Positions 13,518-24,575 of a stretch of DNA of 64,000 nucleotides are shown in pieces. The position numbers were made by a program, and so were the translations under genes. The notes beneath the pieces were generated by a model. That model was not told the origin of the DNA. It saw only the letters and a list, made by a program, of their open reading frames with translations, and made no database searches. Source of the stretch: Pseudomonas sp. IPO3778 (lineage in GTDB: Bacteria; Pseudomonadota; Gammaproteobacteria; Pseudomonadales; Pseudomonadaceae); NCBI RefSeq assembly GCF_013386825.1, contig NZ_JACARC010000043.1:54068-118067 (forward strand), given 5' to 3'. Within the stretch, counting starts at the first letter, position 1. The number at the start of each line of letters is the position of its first letter.

Positions 13518-14045
13518 ATGCAAAACACCAAGCTCTTGCTAACCAGTTTCACCTTTGTGGGACTGCTCGCACTCGCCGGTTGTTCATTCCCCGGGGTTTA
13601 CAAAATCGACATCCAGCAGGGCAATGTCGTCACGCAGGACATGATAGACCAGTTACGCCCGGGAATGACCCGACGGCAAGTACGGTTTATCATGGGCAAT
13701 CCCCTGCTGACCGACACATTCCATGCCGATCGCTGGGATTATCTCTATAGCATCCAACCTGGTGGCGGTGAACGTCAGCAGGAGCGGGTCAGTGTCATCT
13801 TCAATGGCAATGACCAGCTCACCAGCCTGTCGGGTGACTTCAAACCGGGCGTAAGCCGCGATGAAGCCTTGCTGGGCAAGGACAACGGCACCACCGCCCC
13901 TGCGCCCGCGCAGAACGAGGAGAAGCCCCAGTCCGAAGTACCGGCCAAGCCAGGCTCCTTGCTGGACCAGATCCAGAAAGGCGTCGACGGCGTACAAACC
14001 GTTCCGGTACCGACTCCAGAACCTCTGGACGCCAGCCCGCAATAA
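13518..14045 (+). CDS. bamE: Outer-membrane assembly lipoprotein BamE (OmlA/SmpA)
   Basis: This 175-residue lipoprotein belongs to the BAM complex that folds outer-membrane beta-barrels. The signal peptide ends in the lipobox LAGC (Cys at residue 22). The SmpA/OmlA domain covers about residues 28-120, with the conserved LRPGMTRRQVRFIMGNPLLT. A Pro/Ala/Glu-rich tail of about 55 residues follows, longer than in E. coli BamE but usual for Pseudomonas. It is divergent from fur, the omlA-fur arrangement known in Pseudomonas. Confidence 0.95.
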   Translation: MQNTKLLLTSFTFVGLLALAGCSFPGVYKIDIQQGNVVTQDMIDQLRPGMTRRQVRFIMGNPLLTDTFHADRWDYLYSIQPGGGERQQERVSVIFNGNDQLTSLSGDFKPGVSRDEALLGKDNGTTAPAPAQNEEKPQSEVPAKPGSLLDQIQKGVDGVQTVPVPTPEPLDASPQ

Positions 14046-14061
14046 GTTTGTAGCGCTCGAT

Positions 14062-14087
14062 AAAAAGCCCGGCATGCCGGGCTTTTT
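14062..14087. terminator. Bidirectional terminator between bamE and rnfH
   Basis: AAAAAGCCCGGCA pairs with TGCCGGGCTTTTT as a perfect palindrome with a T-run on each strand, serving the convergent bamE and rnfH genes. Confidence 0.9.
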
Positions 14088-14107
14088 GTTGCCTGCCGTT
14101 TCGCAAG

Positions 14108-14422
14108 CTATGAACGCTGCTGTTTTGCCTTCGCCGCCTTGGCCGCACGCAAGCGACGAATCTCCATCGGATCTGCCAGCAAGGGTCGATAGATCTCGAT
14201 TCGGTCTCCGGCCTGCACACAACGAACATCCGCGTCCGCCACCACCTTGCCGAAAACCCCCAAGGGACAACTCTGCAGATTCAGCTCCGGAAATTGCGCA
14301 GCGATTCCCGAGCCCAGCACCGCCGCCCTGAGGCTTGAGCCCGGCGCGACTGCCAGGTTCATCAATACCTGGCGATCCACTGCGGCGTACACCACCTCGA
14401 TCTCAACCAAGGGCTCAGCCAT
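14108..14422 (-). CDS. rnfH: RnfH family ubiquitin-fold protein
   Basis: This 104-residue beta-grasp protein (UPF0125/RnfH family) starts MAEPLVEIEVVYAAVDRQVL and has the family's GVFGKVV...ALVQAGDRIEIYRPL-like core (here CVQAGDRIEIYRPLLADP near residues 70-88). The tail is Arg/Lys/Ala-rich. Its biochemical role is unclear. It overlaps the end of ratA by 8 bp, and the two form the usual ratA-rnfH (yfjG-yfjF) pair, which suggests translational coupling. Confidence 0.9.
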   Translation of the reverse strand: MAEPLVEIEVVYAAVDRQVLMNLAVAPGSSLRAAVLGSGIAAQFPELNLQSCPLGVFGKVVADADVRCVQAGDRIEIYRPLLADPMEIRRLRAAKAAKAKQQRS

Positions 14423-14849
14423 GCATTTGTTTGGCGCGCTGGCAGAACGCGTCCACCAGGGTATTGGCCGCCTGATTGAACAGCGGGCCCAAGGTGGCAC
14501 GCACGATAGGGCCAGCGTAATCGAACGACAGGTCCAGGCTGATCTTGCAGGCCTTCTCGTTCAACGCCTTGAATACCCACACGCCATGCAACTGAGTGAA
14601 CGGACCTTCTTCGAGATTCATCTCGATGGACTGCCCGGGCACCAGTGTATTGCGCGTCACAAAGTGCTGACTCAAGCCACCCTTCGCCACCCCCACGCTG
14701 GCGACCATATGCTCATCACTGCTCTCCAGCACCTCGGCAGTCGAACACCAAGGCAGGAACTCCGGGTAACGCGCCACGTCGTTGACCAGGTCATAGAGCG
14801 CCTGTGCCGGGTAAGGCAGCAGGGCCGAACGTTGAATATGCGTCGTCAT
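14415..14849 (-). CDS. ratA: RatA/COQ10-like START-domain protein
   Basis: The 144-residue protein of the polyketide cyclase/START fold has the diagnostic N-terminus TTHIQRSALLPYPAQALYDL and the DVARYPEFLPWC motif at about residues 22-33. In E. coli RatA (YfjG) was reported to bind 50S subunits and block 70S assembly; relatives bind ubiquinone (COQ10). I start at the ATG at 14849, ten codons inside the longest frame. It is divergent from smpB, as in most gamma-proteobacteria. Confidence 0.9.
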   Translation of the reverse strand: MTTHIQRSALLPYPAQALYDLVNDVARYPEFLPWCSTAEVLESSDEHMVASVGVAKGGLSQHFVTRNTLVPGQSIEMNLEEGPFTQLHGVWVFKALNEKACKISLDLSFDYAGPIVRATLGPLFNQAANTLVDAFCQRAKQMHG

Positions 14850-15002
14850 GTGAGCGTTATTTCCACAGCTGAGCGGCAAACATCGCGAAAGGACAACAGG
14901 ATTCGCGAAAGAAAAAAATCAAAAACCAGCCTGCATTGTCCGGGATTCATTCAACACGCTCAAGCACGCAGGTTGACCGTAGCCGACGCGCTCGCAACTC
15001 CC

Positions 15003-15008
15003 TATAAT
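15003..15008 (+). promoter_or_regulatory. -10 box immediately before smpB
   Basis: TATAAT is a perfect -10 hexamer 10 bp before the smpB ATG. A TTGACC lies at 14973-14978, but its 24-bp spacing is too long for a normal -35. If this -10 is used, transcription would start about 3 nt before the start codon. Confidence 0.5.
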
Positions 15009-15017
15009 GCCGCCCCT

Positions 15018-15500
15018 ATGGCTAAACAAAAGAAACACCCAACAGGGACCATCGCGCAAAATAAAAAGGCGCGACACGATTACTTCATCGAACATCGTTT
15101 CGAGGCTGGTCTGGTCCTGGCCGGCTGGGAAGTAAAAAGTCTGCGTGCCAGCAAGCTCCAGCTGGTCGACAGTTACGTGCTGCTCAAAGACGGTGAAGCA
15201 TGGCTGCTCGGCAGTCATATCACGCCGCTGATGACCGCCAGCACCCACGTGATCGCCGACCCGGTGCGCACGCGCAAACTGTTGCTCAATGCCCGCGAAC
15301 TGGAAAAGCTCCAGGCCGCCGTGCAGCAAAAGGGCTACGCCTGCATCTGCCTGTCGTGGTACTGGAGCAAGCACCTGGTCAAGTGCGAGATCGCACTGGG
15401 CAAGGGCAAGAAGGAATACGACAAGCGTGACACCGAGCGCGAACGCGATTCCAATCGGGAATTGCAGCGTGCCGTGCGCAACAAGGGCAAGGAAGATTGA
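15018..15500 (+). CDS. smpB: SsrA-binding protein SmpB
   Basis: The 160-residue partner of tmRNA in ribosome rescue has the full OB-fold: N-terminus MAKQKKHPTGTIAQNKKARH, the EAGLVLAGWEVKSLR strand and a lysine-rich C-terminal tail (LQRAVRNKGKED) that reaches the decoding centre. No Shine-Dalgarno precedes the ATG (bases are GCCGCCCCT). The frame is open far upstream, but family alignment fixes this start. The partner ssrA is 6.2 kb downstream, beyond the lactate genes. Confidence 0.95.
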   Translation: MAKQKKHPTGTIAQNKKARHDYFIEHRFEAGLVLAGWEVKSLRASKLQLVDSYVLLKDGEAWLLGSHITPLMTASTHVIADPVRTRKLLLNARELEKLQAAVQQKGYACICLSWYWSKHLVKCEIALGKGKKEYDKRDTERERDSNRELQRAVRNKGKED

Positions 15501-15520
15501 TTTTCCTGTGACCTGATGTG

Positions 15521-15544
15521 GCCGAGGGAGCCTGCTCCCTCGGC
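15521..15544. repeat. REP-like palindrome after smpB
   Basis: GCCGAGGGAGC and GCTCCCTCGGC form an 11-bp stem around a CT loop. It is a second REP-type GGGAGC element, between the convergent smpB and lldR, and may help terminate both. Confidence 0.7.
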
Positions 15545-15555
15545 CGCAACCAGCG

Positions 15556-16323
15556 CTACATCCCCTTGCGCCGCTCCGCCCGCGCCATGCGCTGAACCTC
15601 CTGACGCACTTCTTCCAGCACTTCCTGCACATACAACAGGTGACGTGTTGAAACTTCCCGTGCCTGCTCGGCACGCCCTTCGATAATCGCCAGGTAAAGG
15701 TCACGGTGCTGGTTGATCAGCATGTCACGGGTCTCGGTACGCTGCTGATACATGCCGCCAATGTTGGTCACCACGTTGCGTTTGAGCAGGTCGAACAGGC
15801 CGCGAATGGTGTGCAGCAATACCGCGTTATGACTGGCCTCGGCGATGGCCAGGTGAAACCTCGCATCCGCCGCGCCCTCTTCCGCCCGGCTTACTTCATC
15901 TGAACGAGTGTAGCAATCCTGCAATTCTTCGAAAGCCGCGGTGAGCCGCTCGCGGTCTACCTCAGTAGCGCGCAACGCGGCGTAATACGCGCACGAGGCT
16001 TCCAGGGTCTGACGAAACTCCAGAAGATCGCGCTGAGCCTCGGGATTATTTTCCAACAGATGCAGCAGTGGGTCGCTGAAGGTTGAACCCAGCGACTCCA
16101 CCACATAATTGCCACCACCTTGGCGGCTGACCAGCAAACCTTTTGCTGCCAGCTTCTGGATCGCCTCACGCAAGGACGGACGCGACACCCCAAACTGCTC
16201 GGCCAGTGCGCGCTCGGCCGGCAATCGCTCGCCCGACTTCAGCGTGCCCTCAAGGATCATGCCCTCAAGCTGCTCGACGATATCGTCAGACAAACGGCGC
16301 TGACGCACCTGATCAAACCCCAT
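15556..16323 (-). CDS. lldR: Lactate-responsive FadR/GntR-family repressor LldR
   Basis: The 255-residue regulator has an N-terminal GntR winged helix (GERLPAERALAEQFGVSRPS near residues 30-55) and a C-terminal all-helical FCD ligand domain with the metal-binding histidines (RFHLAIAEASHN, QHRDLYLAI). It is divergent from lldP, and a perfect FadR-type operator lies between them. In Pseudomonas, LldR represses the lactate operon until lactate binds. The neighbours support this identity. Confidence 0.92.
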   Translation of the reverse strand: MGFDQVRQRRLSDDIVEQLEGMILEGTLKSGERLPAERALAEQFGVSRPSLREAIQKLAAKGLLVSRQGGGNYVVESLGSTFSDPLLHLLENNPEAQRDLLEFRQTLEASCAYYAALRATEVDRERLTAAFEELQDCYTRSDEVSRAEEGAADARFHLAIAEASHNAVLLHTIRGLFDLLKRNVVTNIGGMYQQRTETRDMLINQHRDLYLAIIEGRAEQAREVSTRHLLYVQEVLEEVRQEVQRMARAERRKGM

Positions 16324-16514
16324 AACTCACTCTCCACCATCCCGACCACTCGCCGGGGCCCCTATTCTGGCCTATCGCGGCGCATCCGGCACCTATCAGA
16401 ACGCTCTCGTTTCAGCCAATCAGCACTCGTTCACGCCGACCTACGACCAAAGATTCCCAAGCGGCAAATTGACACACCCCCTGAAGGCTCTTAATCTAGC
16501 CAACGGTGATTGTA

Positions 16515-16531
16515 AATTGGTAATACCAATT
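16515..16531. promoter_or_regulatory. LldR operator
   Basis: AATTGGTAATACCAATT is a perfect inverted repeat (AATTGGTA / TACCAATT around one base). It contains TGGT-N3-ACCA, the FadR-subfamily GntR site (TNGT-N3-ACNA). It lies 44 bp before the lldP ATG in the lldR-lldP intergenic region. Confidence 0.85.
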
Positions 16532-16574
16532 ATCCAAGCAGTGCCTGACCAACAACAATTAGGGGCCACCCCAT

Positions 16575-18269
16575 ATGCAAACCTGGCAACAGCTCTACAG
16601 CCCGCTCGGCAGCCTCGGCCTGTCCGCACTGGCCGCCGTTATCCCCATCGTATTTTTCTTCCTGGCCCTGGCCGTGTTCCGCCTCAAAGGCCACGTGGCG
16701 GGCAGCATCACCCTGGCATTGTCGATCCTGGTGGCGATCTTTGCCTTCCAGATGCCGGTGGACATGGCGCTCGCCGCCGCCGGTTATGGCTTCGCCTACG
16801 GCCTGTGGCCCATCGCCTGGATCATCGTCGCCGCCGTGTTCCTCTACAAACTGACGGTCAAAAGCGGCCAGTTCGAAATCATCCGCAGCTCCGTGCTGTC
16901 GATTACCGACGACCAACGCCTGCAAGTGCTGCTGATCGGCTTCTGCTTCGGCGCGTTCCTCGAAGGTGCCGCCGGTTTCGGAGCACCCGTGGCGATTACT
17001 GCCGCACTGCTGGTAGGACTGGGCTTCAATCCGCTGTACGCCGCCGGCCTGTGCCTGATTGCCAACACCGCACCGGTTGCCTTCGGCGCATTGGGGATCC
17101 CGATCATCGTGGCCGGCCAAGTGACGGGCATCGACGCCTTCAAGATTGGCGCCATGGCCGGTCGCCAATTGCCCTTGCTGTCGCTGTTCGTGCCGTTCTG
17201 GCTGGTGTTCATGATGGACGGCCTGCGCGGCGTCAAAGAAACCTGGCCAGCCGCACTGGTCGCCGGACTGAGCTTTGCCGTCACTCAGTTCTTCACCTCG
17301 AACTTCTTCGGTCCCGAACTGCCGGACATCACGTCAGCCCTGGTCAGCCTGGTTTCCCTGACCCTGTTCCTGAAAGTCTGGCAACCCAAGCGCAGTGCCG
17401 ACGCACAAATCGCAGGCGTCACTGCTGGCGCAACCATCACCGCCAGCGCCGGTGGTTTTGGCCTGCCCCGCAACACCCTGGCTTCGCCTTACAGCCTGGG
17501 GGAAATTTTCAAGGCCTGGTCGCCGTTCCTGATCCTGACCGTGCTGGTCACCCTCTGGACCCTCAAGCCATTCAAGGCGATGTTTGCCGCAGGTGGCGCG
17601 ATGTACAGCTCAGTGTTCAACTTCGCGATCCCACACTTGGATCAACTGGTGATCAAGGTTGCGCCAATCGTTGCAGCACCAACTGCGATCCCGGCAGTGT
17701 TCAAGCTTGACCCGATTTCCGCGACCGGTACGGCGATTTTCTTCTCCGCCCTGGTGTCGATGCTGGTGTTGAAGATCGATTTCAAAACTGGTCTGACCAC
17801 CTTGAAAGAAACGTTTTATGAATTGCGCTGGCCGATCCTGTCCATCGGCATGGTGCTGGCCTTTGCCTTCGTCACCAACTACTCCGGCATGTCATCGACC
17901 ATGGCCCTGGTACTCGCCGCCACCGGCGCGGCGTTCCCGTTCTTCTCGCCATTCCTCGGCTGGCTCGGGGTGTTTCTGACGGGCTCCGATACCTCATCCA
18001 ACGCGCTGTTCAGCTCACTGCAAGCCACCACTGCACACCAGATCGGCGTGAACGACATCTTGCTGGTGGCGGCCAACACCAGCGGCGGCGTGACCGGCAA
18101 GATGATCTCGCCGCAGTCGATCGCCGTGGCGTGCGCAGCGACGGGCCTGGTGGGCAAGGAATCCGACCTGTTCCGCTTTACCCTCAAGCACAGCCTGTTC
18201 TTCGCGACGATTGTCGGGCTGATCACCTTGGCCCAGGCCTACTGGTTCACCGGCATGCTGGTGCACTGA
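16575..18269 (+). CDS. lldP: L-lactate permease
   Basis: The 564-residue LctP-family transporter has about 12-14 membrane helices, the usual length for this family, and takes up lactate by proton symport. The family's charged loop (GFCFGAFLEGAAGFGAPVAI) is near residues 115-135, and a GSDTSSNALFSSLQ motif near 475. It is the first gene of the lactate operon, controlled from the LldR operator. The FMN-dependent L-lactate dehydrogenase gene lldD that commonly follows is absent; dld comes next. Confidence 0.95.
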   Translation: MQTWQQLYSPLGSLGLSALAAVIPIVFFFLALAVFRLKGHVAGSITLALSILVAIFAFQMPVDMALAAAGYGFAYGLWPIAWIIVAAVFLYKLTVKSGQFEIIRSSVLSITDDQRLQVLLIGFCFGAFLEGAAGFGAPVAITAALLVGLGFNPLYAAGLCLIANTAPVAFGALGIPIIVAGQVTGIDAFKIGAMAGRQLPLLSLFVPFWLVFMMDGLRGVKETWPAALVAGLSFAVTQFFTSNFFGPELPDITSALVSLVSLTLFLKVWQPKRSADAQIAGVTAGATITASAGGFGLPRNTLASPYSLGEIFKAWSPFLILTVLVTLWTLKPFKAMFAAGGAMYSSVFNFAIPHLDQLVIKVAPIVAAPTAIPAVFKLDPISATGTAIFFSALVSMLVLKIDFKTGLTTLKETFYELRWPILSIGMVLAFAFVTNYSGMSSTMALVLAATGAAFPFFSPFLGWLGVFLTGSDTSSNALFSSLQATTAHQIGVNDILLVAANTSGGVTGKMISPQSIAVACAATGLVGKESDLFRFTLKHSLFFATIVGLITLAQAYWFTGMLVH

Positions 18270-18295
18270 GACCTGCGTGTAATAGGGTAAGAACC

Positions 18296-18320
18296 GACGC
18301 CGGGCAGCGATTCCGGCGTC
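18296..18320 (+). other. Hairpin between lldP and dld
   Basis: GACGCCGG and CCGGCGTC form an 8-bp perfect stem with a 9-nt loop in the 70-bp lldP-dld gap. There is no T-run. It may set relative expression of the two genes. Confidence 0.5.
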
Positions 18321-18339
18321 TGCTATTTCTGGAGGACCG

Positions 18340-21150
<2,811 letters not shown>

Positions 21151-21336
21151 GGCCGCCCTCTTTGGGTGCAAAACCTAATGATTTCGGGGTTTTTCGACTA
21201 ATCCAGCGACAAAACAGAACCCCTGCGCGCCGGCGTAGTCATCTGCATAGGCCTCGACACACGAGGCTCCTCAGTGACCTCGCTGGCTGCACGGAAAACC
21301 GGCAGCATCGAGCCCTATTTGCACAAGGAGATACCC

Positions 21337-21621
21337 ATGAAGCGTTCCGCTCTTGCTGGTTTGTTCATTACCGCTGCGATGCTGGCGTCACCCGTGTTTG
21401 CAGCCGATAAAACAGATAGCCTGTGCCAATCCAATCTGGACAGAATCAACAACGGGAAAGCGTTGCTCGCCACCGACACCAGTGGCAAGGCCGGCGAAAT
21501 CGACACCGCCGTTTCCCAAGCCAAAGCGGCCCATGCGGCAGGCGATGACAAGAAATGCATCGAGATCACCTCCAAAGCGATTGACGACCTGCAGAAAATC
21601 GACAAAGGCGGCAATCAGTAA
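21337..21621 (+). CDS. Small secreted protein of unknown function
   Basis: This 94-residue protein has a clear signal peptide (MKRSALAGLFITAAMLASPVFA, cleaved before ADKTDS). The mature part is helical with two cysteines, near residues 32 and 73, which could form a disulfide. GGAG lies 8 bp before the ATG, which decides the start over an upstream frame. It lies alone between dld and ssrA and is followed by a terminator. I do not recognise a named family. Confidence 0.8.
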   Translation: MKRSALAGLFITAAMLASPVFAADKTDSLCQSNLDRINNGKALLATDTSGKAGEIDTAVSQAKAAHAAGDDKKCIEITSKAIDDLQKIDKGGNQ

Positions 21622-21636
21622 ATCGCCCACCGTTGG

Positions 21637-21658
21637 AGGCCAACCTTCGGGTTGGCCT
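21637..21658 (+). terminator. Terminator after the small secreted protein
   Basis: AGGCCAAC and GTTGGCCT form an 8-bp stem with a CTTCGG loop, followed by TCTGT. It lies just upstream of the tmRNA promoter region. Confidence 0.75.
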
Positions 21659-21724
21659 TCTGTGACCGATTGGCGTACACTGCACAGGCTTGTCGCTCAC
21701 TAAGAAACAACGAGTTACAAGCAC

Positions 21725-22122
21725 GGGGCCGTTTAGGATTCGACGCCGGTCGCGAAACTTTAGGTGCATGCCGAGTTGGTAACAGAACTCGTAAATCCAC
21801 TGTTGCAACTTCTTATAGTTGCCAATGACGAAACCTACGGCCAGGAATTCTCTCTCGCTGCGTAAGCAGCTTTAGATCCTGAGCTTCTGGTACCTTCGGG
21901 TCCAGCAATCACCAGGGGATGTCTGTAAACCCAAAGTGATTGTCATATAGAACAGAATCGCCGTGCAGTACGTTGTGGACGAATCGGCTAAAACTTACAC
22001 AACTCGCCCAAAGCACCCTGCCCTTCGGGTCGCTGAGGGTTAACTTAATAGAAACGGCTACGCATGTAGTACCGACAGCGGAGTACTGGCGGACGGGGGT
22101 TCAAATCCCCCCGGCTCCACCA
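21725..22122 (+). ncRNA. ssrA: Transfer-messenger RNA (tmRNA, SsrA)
   Basis: The RNA starts GGGGCCGTTTAGGATTCGAC and ends with the T-arm GGGGGTTCAAATCCCCC and GGCTCCACCA, which together make the alanine-tRNA-like domain. The tag frame is at 21821-21865. The length of 398 nt is normal. It rescues stalled ribosomes together with SmpB (15018-15500). Its 3' end is the integration site of the accessory region that follows, and the gene remains intact after insertion. Confidence 0.97.
21821..21865 (+). other. tmRNA proteolysis-tag reading frame
   Basis: The resume codon GCC starts a 14-codon frame ANDETYGQEFSLAA followed by TAA. With the alanine carried by tmRNA itself the added tag is AANDETYGQEFSLAA. 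It ends in the LAA recognised by ClpXP/ClpAP and keeps the AAND start bound by SspB-type adaptors. Confidence 0.9.
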
Positions 22123-22127
22123 AATAC
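22100..22127. repeat. Left attachment site, ssrA 3' end
   Basis: TTCAAATCC, CCCCGGCTCCACC and AAATAC are the tmRNA T-loop, acceptor and first flanking bases. Imperfect copies are at 39163-39190 and 46982-47008. An integrase starts 160 bp to the right, so this is the expected left junction of an ssrA-targeted element. Confidence 0.8.
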
Positions 22128-22167
22128 TAGTTTCCACATGCTCCCACATGATCGGAAACACCCCAAG

Positions 22168-22188
22168 AAGCCCGCCACGTGCGGGCTT
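22168..22188 (+). terminator. Terminator after tmRNA
   Basis: AAGCCCGC and GCGGGCTT pair around CACGT, followed by TCTT. Because it lies right of the attachment site it was probably brought in by the element. The two other att copies are each followed by a similar CCCGC/GCGGG hairpin. Confidence 0.75.
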
Positions 22189-22234
22189 TCTTGTGTCTGG
22201 ACGCTTATGAATGATCCCGTACAGCATTGCACCC

Positions 22235-22286
22235 TGTGTATGCCTGCTTGTATGCTCGCCTAAATATTGAAACTAAGGCATACACA
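22235..22286. repeat. Integrase arm-type repeats
   Basis: TGTGTATGCC at 22235-22244 recurs inverted at 22277-22286, ending 1 bp before the integrase ATG, with a variant TTGTATGCTC at 22248. The same decamer is at 39100-39109 at the far end of island A. The placement fits integrase arm sites and possible autoregulation. Confidence 0.6.
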
Positions 22287-22287
22287 A

Positions 22288-23529
22288 ATGAAGCGTTCGG
22301 AGATAAAGCGCCGTCCTATGGCTGATACCACTCTGGCCAGCCTTGAGCCAGAGGCCAGCACCTACCGGGAGCTAGATGGTGCCGGTCTTTATCTGCGCGT
22401 TAAGCCCACCGGGCAGAAGTCCTGGGAGCTGCGCTACAAAAAAGCCGATGGCAAATGGTCTTGGCTAGGCTTGGGAGGTTACGGCAAAGGTAGCCACCAG
22501 TTAACCGGCGAGCAGGCACGCCAAAAGGCGGCAGAGTTGCGCAATGGCACGGCAAAAGATGGCAGCATGCTTGCCACTCAGCGAGCCAAAAAAGCCGCAG
22601 AACTTGAGGCTGCCAACAACACGTTCGAACATCTGGCTCGCGAGTGGTACGCCAACAAGCGCAAAGGCTGGAGTGCAGGCACTGCAACCCGGACCATCGG
22701 CGCTCTGGAACTGCATGTGTTCCCAGTCTTTGGTAAGAGACCCTATCAAGGTGTCCTGCCCATGGAGTGGATGGAGCTCCTGCGCGGTATGGAGCAGACC
22801 GGCATTGTCGAGCAGACCAGTCGGGTACGTGGCATGTGCCGGGAAATTTACGACCTGGCCCGCGTTACCGGGCGCGCCACTCACAATCCGCTTGAAGGTC
22901 TGCACAAATTTTTGCTGACTAAACCCGCAGAAAACTATGCCCATGTTTCAACCGACGAGCTGCCGCCTCTGTTACGAGCGATCAGAGCGTACCCGAGCGC
23001 GGCAGACGTTCGTATCGGTCTGCACCTACTGTCTATGCTCGCCTGCCGACCGTCTGAGTTACGTGAGGCCCGCTGGTCCGAGTTCGATCTAGATGGTTGC
23101 CTGTGGACCGTTCCCGCCGAACGAATGAAGCGTCGTCGCGAGCATGTAGTTCCCTTACCACGCCAAGCCGTCGACCTGCTGCGCGATCTTCAAAACCTCA
23201 CAGGTGCGTACCTACTGTTATTCCCTGGCCGTAGCGACACCACCAAGCCACGCTCCAATACGGTATTCCTGATGGCCCTGCGTCGCCTCGGTTATGAAGG
23301 TCGGCAGACCGGCCACGGGTTCCGCCATATCGCCAGCACGACCCTCAACGAACACGGCTTCGACGAGAACCACATTGAGGCTCAGCTATCACACGTCAAA
23401 GACGGCATTGCAGGCGTGTACAACAAAGCTCAGTACCTGGCGCAACGGACGACCATGATGCAGTGGTATGCAGACCACCTTGACAAGCTGGCAGCAGGTA
23501 ACGTTGTGGAATTCAAAAAAACGCAGTAA
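22288..23529 (+). CDS. Tyrosine integrase of the ssrA-targeted island (P4-integrase type)
   Basis: The 413-residue phage-type recombinase has an N-terminal DUF4102-like arm-binding domain (YRELDGAGLYLRVKPTGQKS near residues 27-46), a SAM-like core and a catalytic domain. The catalytic pieces are an arginine in MLACRPSELREARW, HVVPL, the box HGFRHIASTTLNEHG and tyrosine Y in GIAGVYNKAQYL. It lies next to the tmRNA end, the normal place for an enzyme that integrates there. I start at 22288 rather than an upstream TTG because the inverted arm repeat ends just before this ATG. Confidence 0.92.
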   Translation: MKRSEIKRRPMADTTLASLEPEASTYRELDGAGLYLRVKPTGQKSWELRYKKADGKWSWLGLGGYGKGSHQLTGEQARQKAAELRNGTAKDGSMLATQRAKKAAELEAANNTFEHLAREWYANKRKGWSAGTATRTIGALELHVFPVFGKRPYQGVLPMEWMELLRGMEQTGIVEQTSRVRGMCREIYDLARVTGRATHNPLEGLHKFLLTKPAENYAHVSTDELPPLLRAIRAYPSAADVRIGLHLLSMLACRPSELREARWSEFDLDGCLWTVPAERMKRRREHVVPLPRQAVDLLRDLQNLTGAYLLLFPGRSDTTKPRSNTVFLMALRRLGYEGRQTGHGFRHIASTTLNEHGFDENHIEAQLSHVKDGIAGVYNKAQYLAQRTTMMQWYADHLDKLAAGNVVEFKKTQ

Positions 23530-23566
23530 CTCCAGGTAATACCAATACTAGACACCTCATCTTGCA

Positions 23567-24463
23567 ATGTTAAATATTAGAAGCCATGAAAGCATGCCTG
23601 ACTATATAAGCGAAAAATTAGCCATTAAAAAACTATCCGAAATTACCAAAGGTAAGATCAACGAGGAAATTAGCGATTCACTAATGCAAGAACTTGTCAA
23701 TTGCGGCGTCATCCCGTCATACATTAAATTTCATCCAAAAGATAAGACCGCTTACCTTGATAAATCATTTTATTTCTTCTTCCCAGACTGCGAAGACGAG
23801 CCGCAGATGAAGCGAGGTTGGGATAATGGCTTCAAATCCCCAATTCAAGCTTTGCCGTTTCCTCTTCGAGAGGGCGGAATACTTAAAATGGCAGAATGGA
23901 CTGTCCTCGGACAGCAAAGGCTGCCAACATTAAGAACTTTTGACTATCTAGTTATGGCAGTTCGTTCTAATGGGCAGCCAGAGCATCTGACAGATCAGCA
24001 CTTCGTCAGACTTTACACGTTACAAGAAATACGCCAGTCAAAACAAAATGTAATTCAATATATCGAAACCGGAAAATACCAGCGCGCCGTTCATAGTTAC
24101 TGCGATGAGTTCCCCGGAGTCGAAGATGAAACGGTGTTAGTGGGCATGAGCCCATTCACTGACGATCCAGACCACTTCAATCCAAATCGAAGAACTCGCA
24201 AACAAGTTAATTCATCATCCAGCGGCGAAGCACCAGGGGAAGACAAGCCATGTATGCGGCTAATTATTTCGGCGATGCACGAAATGATCTATGAGCTGCG
24301 CGCCGAGCTTGGAAAAAAACTACGCAACGATGAACATCTGATAGAAGAACTGCAAAAAATTCTGCCTGAGAAAACCTATAGAGGAATGAGCGAGGACAGC
24401 CTGAAGAAATCGTTTGCAGCGGCCAGTAGCTGGCGCGATTTTGTGAAAAAAAGGTACGAGTAG
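23567..24463 (+). CDS. Unrecognised island protein
   Basis: This 298-residue protein is not one I recognise. It is AT-richer than the backbone. The N-terminal ~75 residues look like a small helical domain followed by KTAYLDKSFYFFFPD. A Ser/Gly-rich linker lies near residues 215-230, and the C-terminal 70 residues are helical and charged (MHEMIYELRAELGKKLRNDE), ending SSWRDFVKKRYE. No signal peptide or membrane helix is seen. An alternative start is the ATG at 23594. It sits between the integrase and the AlpA-type gene, where such elements often carry regulators; a role is not supported by the sequence. Confidence 0.7.
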   Translation: MLNIRSHESMPDYISEKLAIKKLSEITKGKINEEISDSLMQELVNCGVIPSYIKFHPKDKTAYLDKSFYFFFPDCEDEPQMKRGWDNGFKSPIQALPFPLREGGILKMAEWTVLGQQRLPTLRTFDYLVMAVRSNGQPEHLTDQHFVRLYTLQEIRQSKQNVIQYIETGKYQRAVHSYCDEFPGVEDETVLVGMSPFTDDPDHFNPNRRTRKQVNSSSSGEAPGEDKPCMRLIISAMHEMIYELRAELGKKLRNDEHLIEELQKILPEKTYRGMSEDSLKKSFAAASSWRDFVKKRYE

Positions 24464-24575
24464 CAGGAGACCTGACCGCACTCATCACGGGCGACCAAAA
24501 TACTTTTGCAATTGCAATGACTCCGACGGACCGGGTGCATAACGTAGCAGGCCTCAACCGGATGGAGGCATATGA

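Noticed and set aside
14247..15017. In-frame extension upstream of smpB (up to 257 codons)
   Set aside because: It runs antisense through rnfH and ratA. The SmpB family N-terminus places the start at 15018.
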